From Micropterix aruncella (Eukaryota; Arthropoda; Insecta; Lepidoptera; Micropterigidae), in the NCBI GenBank assembly GCA_944548615.1, contig OX155961.1, positions 17,835,538-17,899,537 of the forward strand: a DNA stretch of 64,000 nucleotides, in the 5' to 3' direction. The notes below the pieces were generated by a model. That model saw only the letters and a list, made by a program, of their open reading frames with translations, searched no databases and was not told where the DNA came from. This document shows, in pieces, positions 1 to 12,489 of the stretch (the stretch's first letter is position 1; each line of letters starts with the position of its first letter). The position numbers and the translations under genes are program-made.

Positions 1-80
1 CAGGATGACACAACGATCCTAATAATACCACACACGTCTACATTGGTTCAAACAGTTAGAAGTTATGGTGGAATAAAGAA
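1..80 (+). repeat. dispersed repeat, partial copy at window edge
   Basis: These first bases match 60,593-60,690 in the same orientation (shared core ATGACA-AACGAT-CTAA, then GTTCAA, then TTAGAAGTTATGGT). The element therefore begins left of the window. No coding potential is seen. The flanking 80-630 holds only short unsupported reading frames and nothing I recognise. Confidence 0.6.
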
Positions 81-852
81 TCGGACTAACATACATACGT
101 ACATAAACCCTGAAAACAACACTCCTTTTTTTGCAGTCGTATAAAAAATACAATATGTATTTGATGATTTAGATGATTGATATAACTGATTCGTAATGTC
201 TTATGGACACAGAATAGAAATAAAAATGCTCCACGTTCCCCGCTGACTGACGACAGCTGTTGGCGGGTCGAATTTAACAAATAGCGTCCCATACACTGTA
301 TAAACATCAACGACGCGTGAAAAACATCTAAAGAGAAATTTTATATCAGCCTCCTAAGTGAGACCGTGTTAGCTGAGCTGACGTAATATAAGTATTATAC
401 ATAATTATTCATTCATCGGTCATTCTCGATAATTATATTCGAACTCGGTCACATACTCTATTTGCGGAGCCGTCCTCGCGAACCAACTTATTTTTTTCAT
501 CTGTCTCGAAGAATATTAAAAGGGTGTCTTCATTTCGTTCTTGAAAGGATAGTGATTTTCTATACTACGTTATCTCAACGTTGAATCAGTCAAGAATTAT
601 AGAATCAGTCAAGTCAGAACGGCAGAACGCAGAATGCAGTACGCATCTGAACGATCTATGCAAACTTGTATCAAACTGTGTTTGTTCGGTGAGCCAGCCC
701 CTTTTTCGGTGAGCCAGCGGAGCTCGCCTCAAACCGTCAAGGTCGTTCGGCTATACTATCGCCTTAAGTCGATGGTTCGGCAGCGTCAGACCTGGATATT
801 TTTACAGCGAGCCCACATATCTTCAAAGTATGGGCATTGCGCTAACTGTTTA

Positions 853-1791
853 TCTATACTAATATTATAAAGAGGTAAAGTTTGTGACGTTGTAGGAAGT
901 AATCTCTGGATCTACTGAACCAATTTTGAAAATTCTTTTACCAATAGAAAGCCATGTTATTTGTGAGTGTCATAGGCTATATATTAATCCGAAAAATTAA
1001 AAGACTTTTTCGTGGTAGTCGGATTTCCAAAGTAAGTCGGAAAAAACGGTCGAACAAAAACGTTTCTAACGAACGCTGCCTTAACTATGACAAATATATG
1101 ATTAAGTTCTAGAGAAAAGTTGTAGAGCTTGATAATGCCTACTAAAAAGTCAGCGACAGCATATGTCTAACTTTTATATTTAAGTAACAAAAAGTAGTAT
1201 TTTATATTTAAAAAATAATTTAAATCGTTAGGTCATGTGTATTGGTCAAATTATCAACAATTATGAATTATAATCAAAATAAGTAAATTTACCGTCTCAA
1301 GTGTTTAAAACAAAAGACTTTTTCCTTTTACTGCATAAATAGTTAAAGAGATAAGACGACATAGGTATGGAACCGCGACCGTGTCGTCTATCTATACTTC
1401 TATACTAATATTATAAAGAGGTAAAGTTTGTGACGTTGTAGGAAGTAATCTCTGCATCTTCTGAATCGATTTTGAAAATTCTTTTACCAAACCCACCAAA
1501 ACTTTTCCCTTTTACTGCATATAATTTCACTTTTACTGCATAAATGGTTAAAGAGATAAAACACTCGCAAATAAGACACTGACACTCACAAATAACGGTA
1601 ATATAGTCAAATTGGTATGCAAACACATACATACATATGCAGTAAAAATATAACCCTTCTTTTAGCAGTCTAATATAACCTTTCTTTGGCAGGAAATTAA
1701 TCATAGCACTCAGTACTAACCAAACCACGCTCATAATTTCATCATAAGTAAAAAGTTTTACCGCCCAACGAAGTGGGCACAGGTCAGCTAG
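853..1791 (+). mobile_element. tandem pair of non-autonomous Helitrons (second copy complete at 3' end)
   Basis: The first copy begins A|TC at 853 (TCTATACTAATATTATAAAG) and runs to about 1,390 without its own 3' end. A second copy with the same start begins at 1,399 and ends at 1,791 with a hairpin (CCCAACGAAGTGGG), then CAGCTAG, then host T. The start TC, end CTRR, 3' hairpin and lack of target duplication are the Helitron signature. The inverted full-length relative at 35,514-36,218 confirms both ends. The second copy has an internal deletion. No Rep/helicase coding is left. Confidence 0.8.
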
Positions 1792-2084
1792 TGTTAGAAT
1801 AAGATCGATTGTTTTTATTTTTTTGTTACTTTTGCTATTTTTCATGCTTCTACTTGCATATTTAATGCCTATTTAAAATATGATTATGCACTTAAAATAA
1901 TTGAATTTGTATATCTATGTTTATAATACATCTCAACGAATTGGTGTGTACCGTAATGTTGATTAGTTAAATTAATAAAATAAATAAATTGCCCTATGTA
2001 ATGATTTATTTTTGACAAAGAAAGTATTAACGTAAAAGATCAGTCACTAGATTGAAAATTAACTTGATTGGCTTCTTCTTCTTC

Positions 2085-2350
2085 TTAAAGTGCCACCTCC
2101 TGTCGGAGGTCGGCGGTCATTATGGCCACTTGGCCCCGTGATGTTGCGGCGCGGAACAACTCGGTGGTGCTTGAGTTGAACCATTCAACGAGGTTTTGTA
2201 GCCAGTGGGTTCTTCTTTGGCCAGGTCTTCGGCGGCCTTTGATCTTTCCTTGCACAATTAATTGGAGAAGGTGGTATTTGTTACCAAGCATTATGTGGCT
2301 CATGTATTGTAATTTCCTTCTCTTTATGGTCTTCAGTAATTCTTGATTGG
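2085..2350 (-). pseudogene. RTE-type non-LTR retrotransposon, C-terminal tail
   Basis: The minus strand encodes about 72 residues, HIMLGNKYHLLQLIVQGKI, then GRRRPGQRRTHWLQNLVEWF and a stop. This arrangement (GHxMR..kY.LLqLI.qGKi.G.R..GRRR.sWL.NLr.WF) is the characteristic C-terminus of RTE/BovB-like endonuclease-reverse transcriptases. Only the tail survives, a 5'-truncated insertion. The CTTCTTCTTCTT stretch on the plus side is the antisense of its short 3' repeat tail. Family assignment is from recognised sequence style, not a search. Confidence 0.65.
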
Positions 2351-2699
2351 CTTAATTTTTGATTGTCTTGTGTCTATTTAACCCAGCGTAAATTTGGCCG
2401 GGTATTTTACACCCAAGATTACCTACTTTTTTCTTATTACATTATTTATCGCTTTAGCTTCTGGGATAAGATAAAAGTACTCACTCAGTACTCTGCAGTT
2501 ATTTTTACTATTAATTGTTGATAGTGATATGTTTATAGTTTGTGATATTTTCTATATAATGTCATCTATATTTTTTGTATATAAATAATATAAACAACTG
2601 TATTGTTTTAATAAAACGAAGTAAATAAGATATTTTACTAAAAACGGGGGTAATTATTAAATAAAATATGTTGCAATTTCGCCACTCTATAACATTTTA

Positions 2700-3045
2700 C
2701 AGTTTCGTATTTCAGCGTATCGGCTTCAAAATGAAATGTTACACTTTTAACAAGCTTTCTTTTGTTATATGAGGCAAAGGGTTACAATAAACTTTGCAAG
2801 TGGGTAAGAAATTTCCCATTTATTTATTTACTTTTTACTTTTTACTTTTAACTCTGATACACACACAATGTATATTATATGCGATAATTTAAAATTTAAT
2901 TTTAAGCTATATTTTTTTGCCTACTCTTCTTTTCACACCAGCATGTTGGTTGACTGGAAGATATTGTAATGTAGCAATAAGTCCACCATTGTACCTTACT
3001 TGTATTGTGCAATAAAGAGATTTTCAATCATTCATTAATTCAATT
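2700..3045 (+). mobile_element. 3' tail of a truncated LINE
   Basis: The segment at 2,930-3,040 (CATGTTGGTTGACTGGAAGA, TAGCAATAAGTCCACCATTG, GTGCAATAAAGA) has the form of the 3' untranslated tail common to insect CR1/Jockey-like LINEs, including an AATAAA-like signal near the end. No coding sequence remains. The left boundary is uncertain. Confidence 0.45.
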
Positions 3046-3879
3046 ATTTAAGAATTAATTACTATAAAACATTGATTTTGGCAAAATGGCATGAACCGAA
3101 TGGAAAAACCTTAACCTTTTGCTTATTTTATTTTGTCACTTAACTGGGGCTAGTTCGTTCTAGGGTGAACAGGACTCTAATATTACAATAAATTATGTAA
3201 AAGATTTAGTTAAATGCTCATAAAACTAAATTGCCCAAAAAAAATTATTTTGATTATGCGATGTGTAGTTTTGGCGCTTTCGCATATATCGTTTCACTTT
3301 ATGAGACTTAACCTCTAGAGAGCCAGCCATGGGAATGAAACACACGACGGCATGTTTTCGACCCTCGACAATTTGTTTGTAGAGGGTGTTGATGGACTCA
3401 TACTAATATATGATGGTGGTTTATCCAATGAAGGCGACTTTTCCGCATATATTGTCACAACAGAAAAACCACCGATCGGTGGTATTGGAATTCCAGTGGA
3501 TAAGTGCTAACTGCGGCAACACCATCAGTCGTTGATCCAGGAAAATGCAGAAGAAAACGAATAAGAACAGCATAGGATTTACGCGATTAAATAGACGCGC
3601 AAGCCACGTTAAGCCATGTGCAAACAAGCTGTATAATCCAAGGAGTTTACACATACATAAAACATGAACGTACAATAGAGCCGCGTAAGCAGCTGGCTTA
3701 GCCCGTAAGATGTTTGCTTTAAGATAAGGGAACATGAATAAGCGACTAACGAAACTAACAAATACGAGTGAATGTGTGTGATCATTTGCAGAAAGAGCGG
3801 GTGGTCCCCTGAAACGAATAAACTAAGAGCTCTCGACATAAATAAAACCTTTTTATTGTCTTTGGAAATTGAAGTCTTT

Positions 3880-4735
3880 TCCAAACGCTAAAGCAGAAAG
3901 GTACGTGCCATAGTTTTGAAAAAGCAACTCTGGGCCTCGAGAAGGTAATATTGTGGTTAGACGGTGCACTACTATCACTCAATGCGCAAAAAACCATGTA
4001 CATAACATTTAGTGCCACCAGTGTAGCTCAACCAAAACAAGAGCATATTCTGAAACTCCACAGATTGTCTTAACTCCGAAAATTGTAATTGTGTTAATCT
4101 TAATAAAGTTGATAACACTAAATATTTAAGTATATTTATTGATTACCGGTTACAAAGGAGCACCCAAATAATGGACCTGTCGGCAAAAGTTAGGAAACTC
4201 ACGCATGTTTTCAAAGACCTTAGAGGCATCCTGGACTAAAGGACACTTAATATAGTATACCATGCGCTGTGCCAATCCTTCCTAACCTATGGAATCATAG
4301 GGTGGGGAGGTGCAGCGAAAATTCACATGGAGCCCTTGATCAGAGCTCAGAAACTAGTATTGAAAATTATAAACAGAAAGCCCTGGAGATACTCGTCAGA
4401 TGATCTCTACATAGAATATAATGTGCTAGACGTACCACAACTCTACGTGAAAGCGGCGCTCTGTGAGTATCAAACTAATTTAGAGACCGCATAAGCACGC
4501 AACAACGAATCTGCACGCGGCAATCTCGAGCCATTTCGACGTCCCTCGAATGCAGACCACTTTTGGGCAGAGGCATTTTGTATACATAACCCCCAGGATA
4601 TTCTGCTTGACGAAGTTTTAAAAATGTATATGCCTCAGTCTTATTTTAAAGCCAAAATTGACTCCTGGTTGAAACATGACGCCCGGCAAAATATCCATAA
4701 AATAATATACCCAGACAGTTTCAATCATTAAATTT
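3880..4735 (+). pseudogene. Jockey/CR1-type LINE reverse transcriptase remnant (thumb and C-terminus)
   Basis: With stops and frameshifts, the plus strand reads SLNAQKTMYITFSAT, then KYLSIFIDYRL, then HALCQSFLTYGIIGWGGA, then RAQKLVLKIINRKPW and LDVPQLYVKAALCEYQ. These are the usual blocks after the RT palm: N..KT..i.F, K.LGv.iD..L, YGi..WGga, and QK..LkiI..kp. In-frame stops interrupt it at several points (for example before HTLN at about 4,240), so it is dead. AT-rich sequence to 4,855 is probably its tail. Sequence at 3,340-3,880 may be more of the same element but shows no clear motif. Confidence 0.7.
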
Positions 4736-4855
4736 TATCCTTGACAATTCTTATTATTATTATTTTTATTATTTTCGCTGAATTTTTTATTACTATTTCT
4801 TACTCATTAATTTTGGTTTTTATTGTTTAATTGTGTAATATTATTTGTCGTTTTT

Positions 4856-5440
4856 AAGCTATTGCATAGCTTTTATCGCGGGCCTTAGGCCAGCGCGGCG
4901 ACCGAATGAAGAAATTTCTCAACGAAAATTAATGATTTTAAACTGATAATTACGTCTAAACGAGTACTGCTTACGATTCGAAAAAAAATATATGTTAAAC
5001 AAGAAAGTTTTCCTAATATTCTTAGCTTTAAATATTTTAGATTTTGTTTATATTACATAATGAAATTAATTTTCGAAATTAGGTCTAACCGAACACAAAA
5101 ACGACTACCACGCAAATATTATCTGGCGTATTATTATGAAACCTGCACCATTTAAAAGATAATTTAATTATCTATCTTTTTATCTACGATTTTTTTCGAA
5201 TAATCCGGTTTTTTTGCTTTATCAAAGAAAAAATTCGTGCGCGGCGCTCTATCGGAAGACGTATAAATTATTGCGAATCATTTGCTTCCGCAGATGATTC
5301 GGAATAATTTCAACGTTTTCCGATAGAGCGCAGTTATCTGATATCAGAAAAAATAAAATAAATAAATAATTATTATTGCATAAGTTGTTAAAAATGCTAT
5401 GCAATAGCTTTACTGCGGCAGTCCCCGAGTGCCACACGTA
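4856..5440 (-). mobile_element. unclassified ~590-bp element with central palindrome (copy 1)
   Basis: This segment is the reverse complement of 6,952-7,546. The outer ends are AAGCTATTGCATAGC on one side and CACTCGGGGACTGC on the other. Near 5,245-5,335 lies a long imperfect hairpin whose arms carry GCGCTCTATCGGAA and ATTCGGAATAATTT. A 62-residue frame spans part of it but looks like a by-product of the palindrome. The superfamily is not recognised. Confidence 0.65.
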
Positions 5441-5926
5441 TTTTATTTAATTTTATTTTATTTAACACGATTATTTATATTCTGTGTTTTATTTTTAATA
5501 TTTACGGTTTTTTATAATGGTGACGGTAATATATATTTATAAGTTTTTTTCTCATCTTTTTTTTTTTAAATTGCTGAAATGTCAATACAAATCTAGAGAC
5601 TTGCTGCCCTGGAACAAGTCCTGGCACTTAGTTGGGCAGCAGCAGCACTTACATGCTAATGCTCATGTCGGCCGTGTTCAATTGTTATTTTTATTTTAAT
5701 AATTTTTAATACTTATAAATATTGACATGAATATTAGCGATGCATATTTATAGTAAATTCGTTGTTAAATTAATTAAATAAATAAATAAATAGTCGAAGG
5801 TACGATAACTGTACTGTATTAATTTCATTAATAAAGAGGGATCACATTTTTATGTAAGTAGTGATTGCATAGTGATCGCATATCTAGAAAGGCCAGTACC
5901 TAGATACCCGATTTTGGTCTATATTT

Positions 5927-6224
5927 TTGACGTGACAACGTCTTATAATTCGATGGAGCCGGCTGCACGCACGAAAAAACATGACTCATGCGGCGTTACC
6001 TCGCTCTGAGGCGTTCCATTTAAGGTTTGAAGTGAAGAAAAAAAAATTGACATAATTGTATTTATGCGTACAAATAAATGTAACTTGATCAATTCAATTG
6101 TGATTTCCATTTACCTCCTTCTCTATATCCATACAAAATATCTATCAAACAAATAAAAATAAAATTTTCTTTTGAAAAATGCAACCATTCCATCAGTATT
6201 TTCTTATGACGTTGTCACGTTCAA
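5927..6224. mobile_element. MITE with ~17-bp terminal inverted repeats
   Basis: The left end TTGACGTGACAACGTC is mirrored by GACGTTGTCACGTTCAA at the right end. About 300 bp lie between, with no open frame of note. Short length, TIRs and no coding sequence define a MITE. Target duplication and superfamily cannot be fixed by eye. Confidence 0.65.
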
Positions 6225-6372
6225 CTATCGTCAGTAAACCGATTTTACAGACAACCGATTTTTATTGAGGAAAATATATTACATTATTATAAAAACTTAA
6301 ACATAAGAAAAAATATAGATACAAAACTACATATTATATATCATATAATACATATTACATATCATAACTACA

Positions 6373-6935
6373 TCTTATATATAAAAATGAATCGCCGTGC
6401 GTTAGTCTCGCAAGATCTCGGAAATGACTTTCGGAAATGTTTTTTTTTTATTTTGTTTGTCTTGATTCAGGGGTGGTTTACAAAAAAAATATTTGGGAAA
6501 AACTCAAAGAAACAACTGAAAATCGAAAAATTCGAAATTGGTCATTTTGGGAACATTGGCCACTTTCAAATGATGGCGTTCGCGGCGATCCTATTGTTTG
6601 ACAGCTGCGCCATCCATAACTGTTATTCATTCCGTGCGATTGTGTAAAATTTCAAAAAGCCAAAAAATCGAAAAAGTCAAAAAAGTCAAAAAAGTCAAAA
6701 AAGTCGGAAAAGTCGAAAAATCATTTATATTGCATTATTATATTTCCTAATTTGTTTTAATTAAAAACGACTTTCATTTAATCACCAAACCAAACGCAAA
6801 CCGTAGGTACATGATTCGGCCATATTATAGATTTCAATGAATTGGATTTGGAAGGTTGATTAGGATTAATAAACGCTTATGAAGAGTTACAATCAAATAA
6901 ATTTTAGGTGGTACGAAGTTCACCGGGTCATCTAG
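6373..6935 (+). mobile_element. non-autonomous Helitron
   Basis: It starts A|TC at 6,373 (TCTTATATATAAAAATGAAT). It ends ACGAAGTTCACCGGGTCAT, CTAG, then host T at 6,936. Both termini match the common lepidopteran Helitron consensus form. Inside is a run of short AAAAAGTC repeats near 6,655-6,720 and no intact protein; an 86-residue frame at 6,387 is not recognisable. Confidence 0.8.
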
Positions 6936-6951
6936 TATTATATTAAAAAAT

Positions 6952-7546
6952 TACGTGTGGCACTCGGGGACTGCCGCGGTAAAGCTATTGCATAGCATTT
7001 TTAACAACTTATGCAATTATAATTATTTATTTATTTTATTTTTTCTGATATCAGATAACTGCGCTCTATCGGAAAACGTTGAAATTATTCCGAATCATTT
7101 GCGGCTGCGGAAGCAAATGATTCGGAATAATTTAAACGTCTTCCGATAGAGCGCCGCGCACGTTTTTTTTATTTGATAAAGCAAAAAAAAAACCGGAATA
7201 TTCGAAAAAAATCGCAGATAAAAAGAGAGATAATTAAATTATCTTTAAAATGGTGCAGGTTTCATAATAATACGCCAGATAGTATTTGCGTAGTAGTCGT
7301 TTTTGTGTTCGGTTAGACCTAATTTCACAAATTAATTACACTATGTAATATAAACAAAATCTAAAATATTCAAAGCTAAGAATATTAGGAAAATGTTCTT
7401 GTTTAACATATATTTTTTTCGAATCGTAAGCAGTACTCGTTTAGACGTAATAATCAGTTTAAAATCATTAATTTTCGTTGAGAAATTTCTTCATTCGGTC
7501 GCCGCGCTGGCCTACTAGGCCCGCGATAAAAGCTATGCAATAGCTT
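6952..7546 (+). mobile_element. unclassified ~590-bp element with central palindrome (copy 2, inverted to copy 1)
   Basis: Reverse-complement partner of 4,856-5,440. The central hairpin here (about 7,062-7,156) is nearly complete: arms from GCGCTCTATCGGAA through CCGAATCATTTGC and back through GCAAATGATTCGG to TTCCGATAGAGCGC, with a loop of about 9 nt. The pair, 1.5 kb apart and inverted, could itself form a large cruciform. Confidence 0.65.
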
Positions 7547-7559
7547 TAAAAAAATTAAG

Positions 7560-8630
7560 TAATAAGATCAAATACCAAAATCAGAATAATATTACAATAT
7601 ATTTAAATATATAATATACACGACAAACCTTCTTTATAAGCACAACAATGCACTATAATATAAGTTGTTAACGTTGATGAAAAACTTAATTGTACACCAA
7701 AGTAAAGAACTAATAAAAAATAAATCACTATAACTTGTATATTATGAACGTTTATATACGGATTTATCTACTTTTTATAAAAACTCAAAGGTAGGGCGGT
7801 TTATGGTATTAATTCCGGTGGTAATAATACAAAACCACCTCATTTTTCATCTCAAGACAAGTTCGTAACTACGTACAACAGCTCTAATCTTGTGTACGGT
7901 GGCAAATATTTTGATTAAAAAAATAGTCTACTGCGCAAGGGCACCCAAAATAACTATAAATACGCAAGCGTTAACGAAATGCAGCAGTCCTCTTGCCAAG
8001 AAAAAAAAACTGTCAAATATAAAAATGAAATGGTCGATTTCGGCCCAAGCGTCACCATATTTCGAGTTCTTAGTCAAGGTCGTGTTTGAAAAAGTCAAAT
8101 AAATCGTGTCATTGTATATGCAGGTCAGGAGTTGCTTTGTGGGCGAAAAAAACGATCGCAGGATGACACCCACGTGAAGAATGTATCGAGAATACACGAA
8201 ATGGAGAGATAGAAAACAACACATTTATTGTTGTCATTATATTGTTGTGGCTACATTTACAAGTTTTGTTAAAATTAATGGTAATGTAGGTCTATTTGTT
8301 TAAGTGTATTTGTAAAAACATTTGTTTATGACTGTTTTTTACCTAAAAAAAAATAAAAAAATAATAAAAAAAAAAAAAACACGAATGACTCTACTTCTTA
8401 CCTATTTTTTCTCTCCGAGGATGTTTGAGAAAGTCAATATAGCGTATGAAAAAACATGCTGTAAATTAACCTACGTGCGAATGAGTTTTTCCATTACTAT
8501 TTCCTCGATGTGTTGCGTTAACTTCCTCGGGTTTACAATTGATGTTGCGCTGTCCACATTGACAAGCTGTGGTATTTTCAAGCAAAAGTATTCAATTACC
8601 TCGCGATATTCCGTCTTTTTACCTTACCTT
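7560..8630. other. no gene recognised
   Basis: AT-rich sequence with overlapping short frames of about 70-120 residues on both strands. None has a recognisable domain, splice context or consistent coding character. A poly-A/T rich stretch sits at 8,340-8,385. Confidence 0.4.
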
Positions 8631-8787
8631 ACAATGTTTGTTAGTATGTATGTTAGTTTGTTTAGGTCAAATCTTGCAAGCTGAATTAGAACCACTTCCT
8701 CTTATCCTATAAAGTTGAAATTTTACATGTTGGTTCAGTTCCGATGACAATACATTTTTATGGTGAGTATGACCTGATTCTATAACT

Positions 8788-9466
8788 AGAGTGGTCAACT
8801 ACATCGAGCGAACCCGTCACCTCAGGAAGTTTTAACGATTAGTCGTTCTATCTCCCTGGAGTGAGCGCAGAAGACTTGGACAAAACAGTCCACCGTCAAG
8901 CTTCGCCACATGCCCGTAAGAGGCCAACGCCTTAACCGCGAGATAGCCAGGAGTGTTACCCAGCGGGCTTACACTCACGCCCTTACTTCCAATTGCGACC
9001 AGCTTACTCCAGTCTCTAGATTGGTTACGAGTTCGAGGTCGCTTGCGCGGTCCTCTCCCCTACGAAGCGGTGAAACGGTGTATACCGAATCTATCGCGGA
9101 CCACGGCATCCTTTGCCCGGCTGTTTACCCAGGATCGGGTAGCCGATGGTCGTTTCGAGAGCAGTCGCCGTAAGGTCCGCAACCACCCCCGCTCTATAGG
9201 AAACAGTACTGCTTCCAAACTCCCCCGACTGTTAGTCAGAGTGCACAATCGATTGGCTTACGCCGCACGGTGCGCAGACCGTCCAGGAGCGCCAGAAGTT
9301 TGATTCCTAGGAAAAACTGACCATAAGGCCAGAGTCCTACCCAGGCTCGCATTTCATGCGTGGAGGCCGTCGGATAGGTGCTGACCCGTAAGTGTGACCA
9401 ACCATGAACAGAATGGGACTTCGTGGCCACCTCAGCAAGGGCCCATTAACTCCCAACCCCTAACAT
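8788..9466 (+). repeat. GC-rich ~680-bp repeat family, copy A
   Basis: It begins with GCGAACCCGTCACCTCAGG and ends near CAAGGGCCCATTAACTCCC. It is much richer in G, C and CpG than its surroundings. Open frames occur on both strands, as expected of GC-rich DNA, and none resembles a known protein. Its close relatives are at 9,483, 12,915, 21,590, 44,015, 48,115, 61,165 and 63,470. Confidence 0.75.
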
Positions 9467-9482
9467 GATTCTACATATTGAG

Positions 9483-10163
9483 ATGTCAACCACAACGGGC
9501 GAACCCGTCACCGCAGGACGTTTTAACGATTCATCGTTCTATCGACCGTGCAGTGAGCGTAGAAGACTTTGGACATTACAAATCCGACGTCTAGCTACGC
9601 CACAACCCGCAAGAGACCAACGCCTTTATCGCGAGATAGCCAGTATGTTACCTGGCGGGCCGACACTCGCGCCCTTGCTTCCAATTGTGACCAGATTTCT
9701 CCGGTCTCTCGATTGGTTCCGAGTTCGAGGTCGCTTGCGCGGTCCTCTCCCTTACGAAGCGGTGAAACGGTGTGCACCGAATCTATCGCGGACCAAGGCG
9801 TCCTTTGCCCGACTCTGAACCGGGATCGGATGGCCAATGGTCATTTCAAGAGCAGTCGCCGTAAGGTAGGCAACCACCCCCGCTCTATAGGAAATAATAC
9901 AGTTCCCAGACTCCCCCGACTGTTAGTCGGAGAGCAGAATCGATTGGCTTGCGCCGCTCGGTGCGCAGACCGTCCAGGAGCGCCAGAGGTTTGATTCCCA
10001 GGGGAGACTGGCTGACCCAGTGTCCTACCCAGGTTCGCACCCCATGCGTGGAGGCCATCGGATGGGTGTTGACCCGTGAGTGTGACCGACCCTGAACACA
10101 TGGGTCATCGTGGCCACCTCATCATGGGCCCGTTAGCCCCCAGGCCCGTTAGAACCTGATTCT
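9483..10163 (+). repeat. GC-rich ~680-bp repeat family, copy B
   Basis: Direct tandem neighbour of copy A, separated by about 16 bp, starting GGGCGAACCCGTCACC and ending near ATGGGCCCGTTAGCCCCC. The two copies are diverged by scattered substitutions, so the duplication is not very recent. Confidence 0.75.
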
Positions 10164-10164
10164 A

Positions 10165-10550
10165 CACTCAGGATCGGCTCCCGACGAGAATGCTCTTCCA
10201 CAGTCAACAGCACAGATACACAATTTTGTACACGCATTCAATTATGATAGCCCGTTCTAAATTTCCTTGCTGCACCCAAGCTGCTGCTGCACCCAGGGCT
10301 TGCTCCCGACGTGGGGACTCTTCAACGGTCAACAGCACAGAAATGAAATTTTGTATACGCATTCAATTATAACAGCTCGTTCAAAGTTTCACCGCGATAG
10401 GGCTGCTGCGCACCCAGGGTTGGTTTCCAACGAGGGGACAACTCAACGGTCAACAGCACAAACACGAAATTCTGTATAGCATTCAATTACGATAGCCCGT
10501 TGTAAGTTCCACTATGACATGGCTGCTGAGCCCGAGGTTGGCTCAGGACA
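10165..10550 (+). repeat. minisatellite, ~118-bp unit, about three copies
   Basis: Repeats of GCTCCCGACG, ACTCTTCAACGGTCAACAGC, ACGCATTCAATTA, TAGCCCGTTC and GGCTGCTGC recur at about 118 bp. The same unit, inverted, forms the larger array at 59,345-60,215. The small frames across it are repeat artefacts. Confidence 0.75.
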
Positions 10551-10799
10551 GAGCATTTTAATAAAAGCTAGTTTTTTAAAATTTGTTTTTACTATTATTT
10601 TTTTGTACCTACTCAAAATTATTTTGACTGTAGATTTGGAAAAGCGTGTTCTTGGCTATTAGGAGCCTTTGTTTGCAAAGTAGGTTGCTTTACAAGCAAA
10701 ACTGAGTGGAAAGTCATCTATACCTTTTATAATTTGCCGTTATTACTAAGAATAAATTATTAGTTTAAAAAAAAAGACTAAAAACACGCTTTTGGGCTA

Positions 10800-11065
10800 T
10801 GATACGATATTCACATACACACTAATATGATACGATATTCCATCATGGAATGCCAGTGCCTATCTTCCGGCTTCATCATCAGACCTTGAAACCTTATCGT
10901 GGTCAAAGTTCATTCCAAGACTTTCTAAACAAGGCCAAACACAGCTATGATACGATGTTCCATCAAGAAATTCCAGTTCATATCTTCCGACTCCATCATC
11001 AGATCAGTTCGACAGTACTATATTATTGTATTGTCATCAGAACTACATACAGCTGCCAATTTTCA
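10800..11065 (+). repeat. short tandem duplication, ~140-bp unit
   Basis: Two degenerate copies share ATGATACGAT, TTCCATCA, AATTCCAGT, CATATCTTCCGACT and CATCATCAGA. Similar CATCATCAGATCAG minisatellites are common in lepidopteran genomes. There is no protein. Confidence 0.55.
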
Positions 11066-11599
11066 TGACGCTACGATCCTTGTTTAAATTAGTTACGCGT
11101 GTTAAGAAAAGCGTGTTAAAAAAAGCTGAACTTCTGAGTTAAACATAAAAATTGCTTTTTCTCTGCAACGAATGCTTTAGACCCCTCAAGACAGTAACGT
11201 CCCGAATCAGGTACGATGTATTGTAGTCAATTCTCAGTAATGTCCCAAACCGGGTACGAGCGCGGCGCGACAAACCGCGCTCTCAACGAACTGAATTTAC
11301 ACCGAAATCACAGTGCAACCACCCCCAGTTAGATATGTGTGAGAAAGACGGATAAATTCTGTATTGTACGATTATTTAGTCATGCTTCTCGCAGTCTAGG
11401 ATCCCTAATATAATTATTTGTATTCTGGGGACACTTAGCCGAGTGCTGCCATTGCTCGGATCTGTGCTTCTCTTCGGATATTATGTAGCTTATCTTCGGA
11501 TATATGTATGAAAATAAATAAAACGATCTAATAAATTTGGTAAAGCATGTAATAACGTACACAGATGTGTTCACAATTTCTAGATAGGTTTCGTATTTT

Positions 11600-12480
11600 G
11601 ATATAAAACGTCGATATCGCTGAATAGGTGAGTTTTTTCAGTTCTCCGACTTTCTAATAATTATTCATAATTATCTAATTGTTTTACAAAATGAGGTTTA
11701 AATGTTTTATATTTCGAATTTCAATGCGATCATTCTACAATTCTTCTTTTCATGATCCATCAAGTAGTTTCTTTCTTATGATCGTTATTCTAAAGTACTA
11801 TATTTTTTATCTTCAACTCTCAGAAATGACAGGTGACTGCCAAGATTTACATCCGCCGCTTTAGGGGTTAAAAAAAGTTGTTGGTAACTATCGACTCAGT
11901 TTTTCGTGTAGAATAGTCTCATGTACAAATATATTTGTTAATATTTAAAAAAAAAGTTTTTTCGAAAGAAAAACTAAAAAAAAACAACTTTTATATTTTG
12001 TTTCATGTGCAGAGTTGCTATACCCATCAAAGGAATGTAGGACTGTCGCAAACATCTGTACCTATTGTCAAGCTGTTCGTGGGGTGCAACCGCATAGCAG
12101 ACCTGATTTTGATTTAATTATAATTTAAATCTAAGCATGTACATATTGATAAATGGGCGACGGTTCCACATATGAATAATTATTATCAACGAGGAAGTAC
12201 TCGATGCCATGCACTTAAAACTGAACGGTTACCTTGATAGTTAATTGAAATAATTAATTAAACAGATGATTAGGATTCCATAGCATTATATTATCATAAG
12301 GTAATAAAATCATTGCTGGTTGATAATATAGTTTATAACAAAAAAAGATTATAGCAAAACATCGTTAATTATATAGTTTATTAGATTGCTCAATGCTGTA
12401 CTACGTTTAGGCAGCCATGATTTTAGTACAAAACGCAACGTGTAGATAGTACTCATGGCTCCAAACATTTATTATTCTCG
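11600..12480. other. no gene recognised
   Basis: AT-rich unique-looking sequence. The small frames at 11,679 and 11,935 have biased low-complexity composition and no motif. I see no splice-supported exon. Confidence 0.4.
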
Positions 12481-12489
12481 CCTCATGTT

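Larger units (their letters stand above)
8632..10575 (+). mobile_element. composite repeat: terminal segment, two GC-rich units, 118-bp minisatellite
   Basis: The left terminal segment (8,632-8,786) and the right minisatellite end (10,165-10,575, finishing AGCATTTTAATAAAAGCT) reappear in opposite orientation at 59,325-60,360. There the GC-rich units are missing. So the basic element is end segment plus minisatellite, and the two GC-rich units at 8,788-10,163 are extra. No transposition protein is visible. Confidence 0.6.

Noticed and set aside
8910..10101. Several 60-141-residue frames in the GC-rich repeats
   Set aside because: They occur in different frames and strands in each copy and are not conserved as protein; GC-rich DNA has few stop codons.
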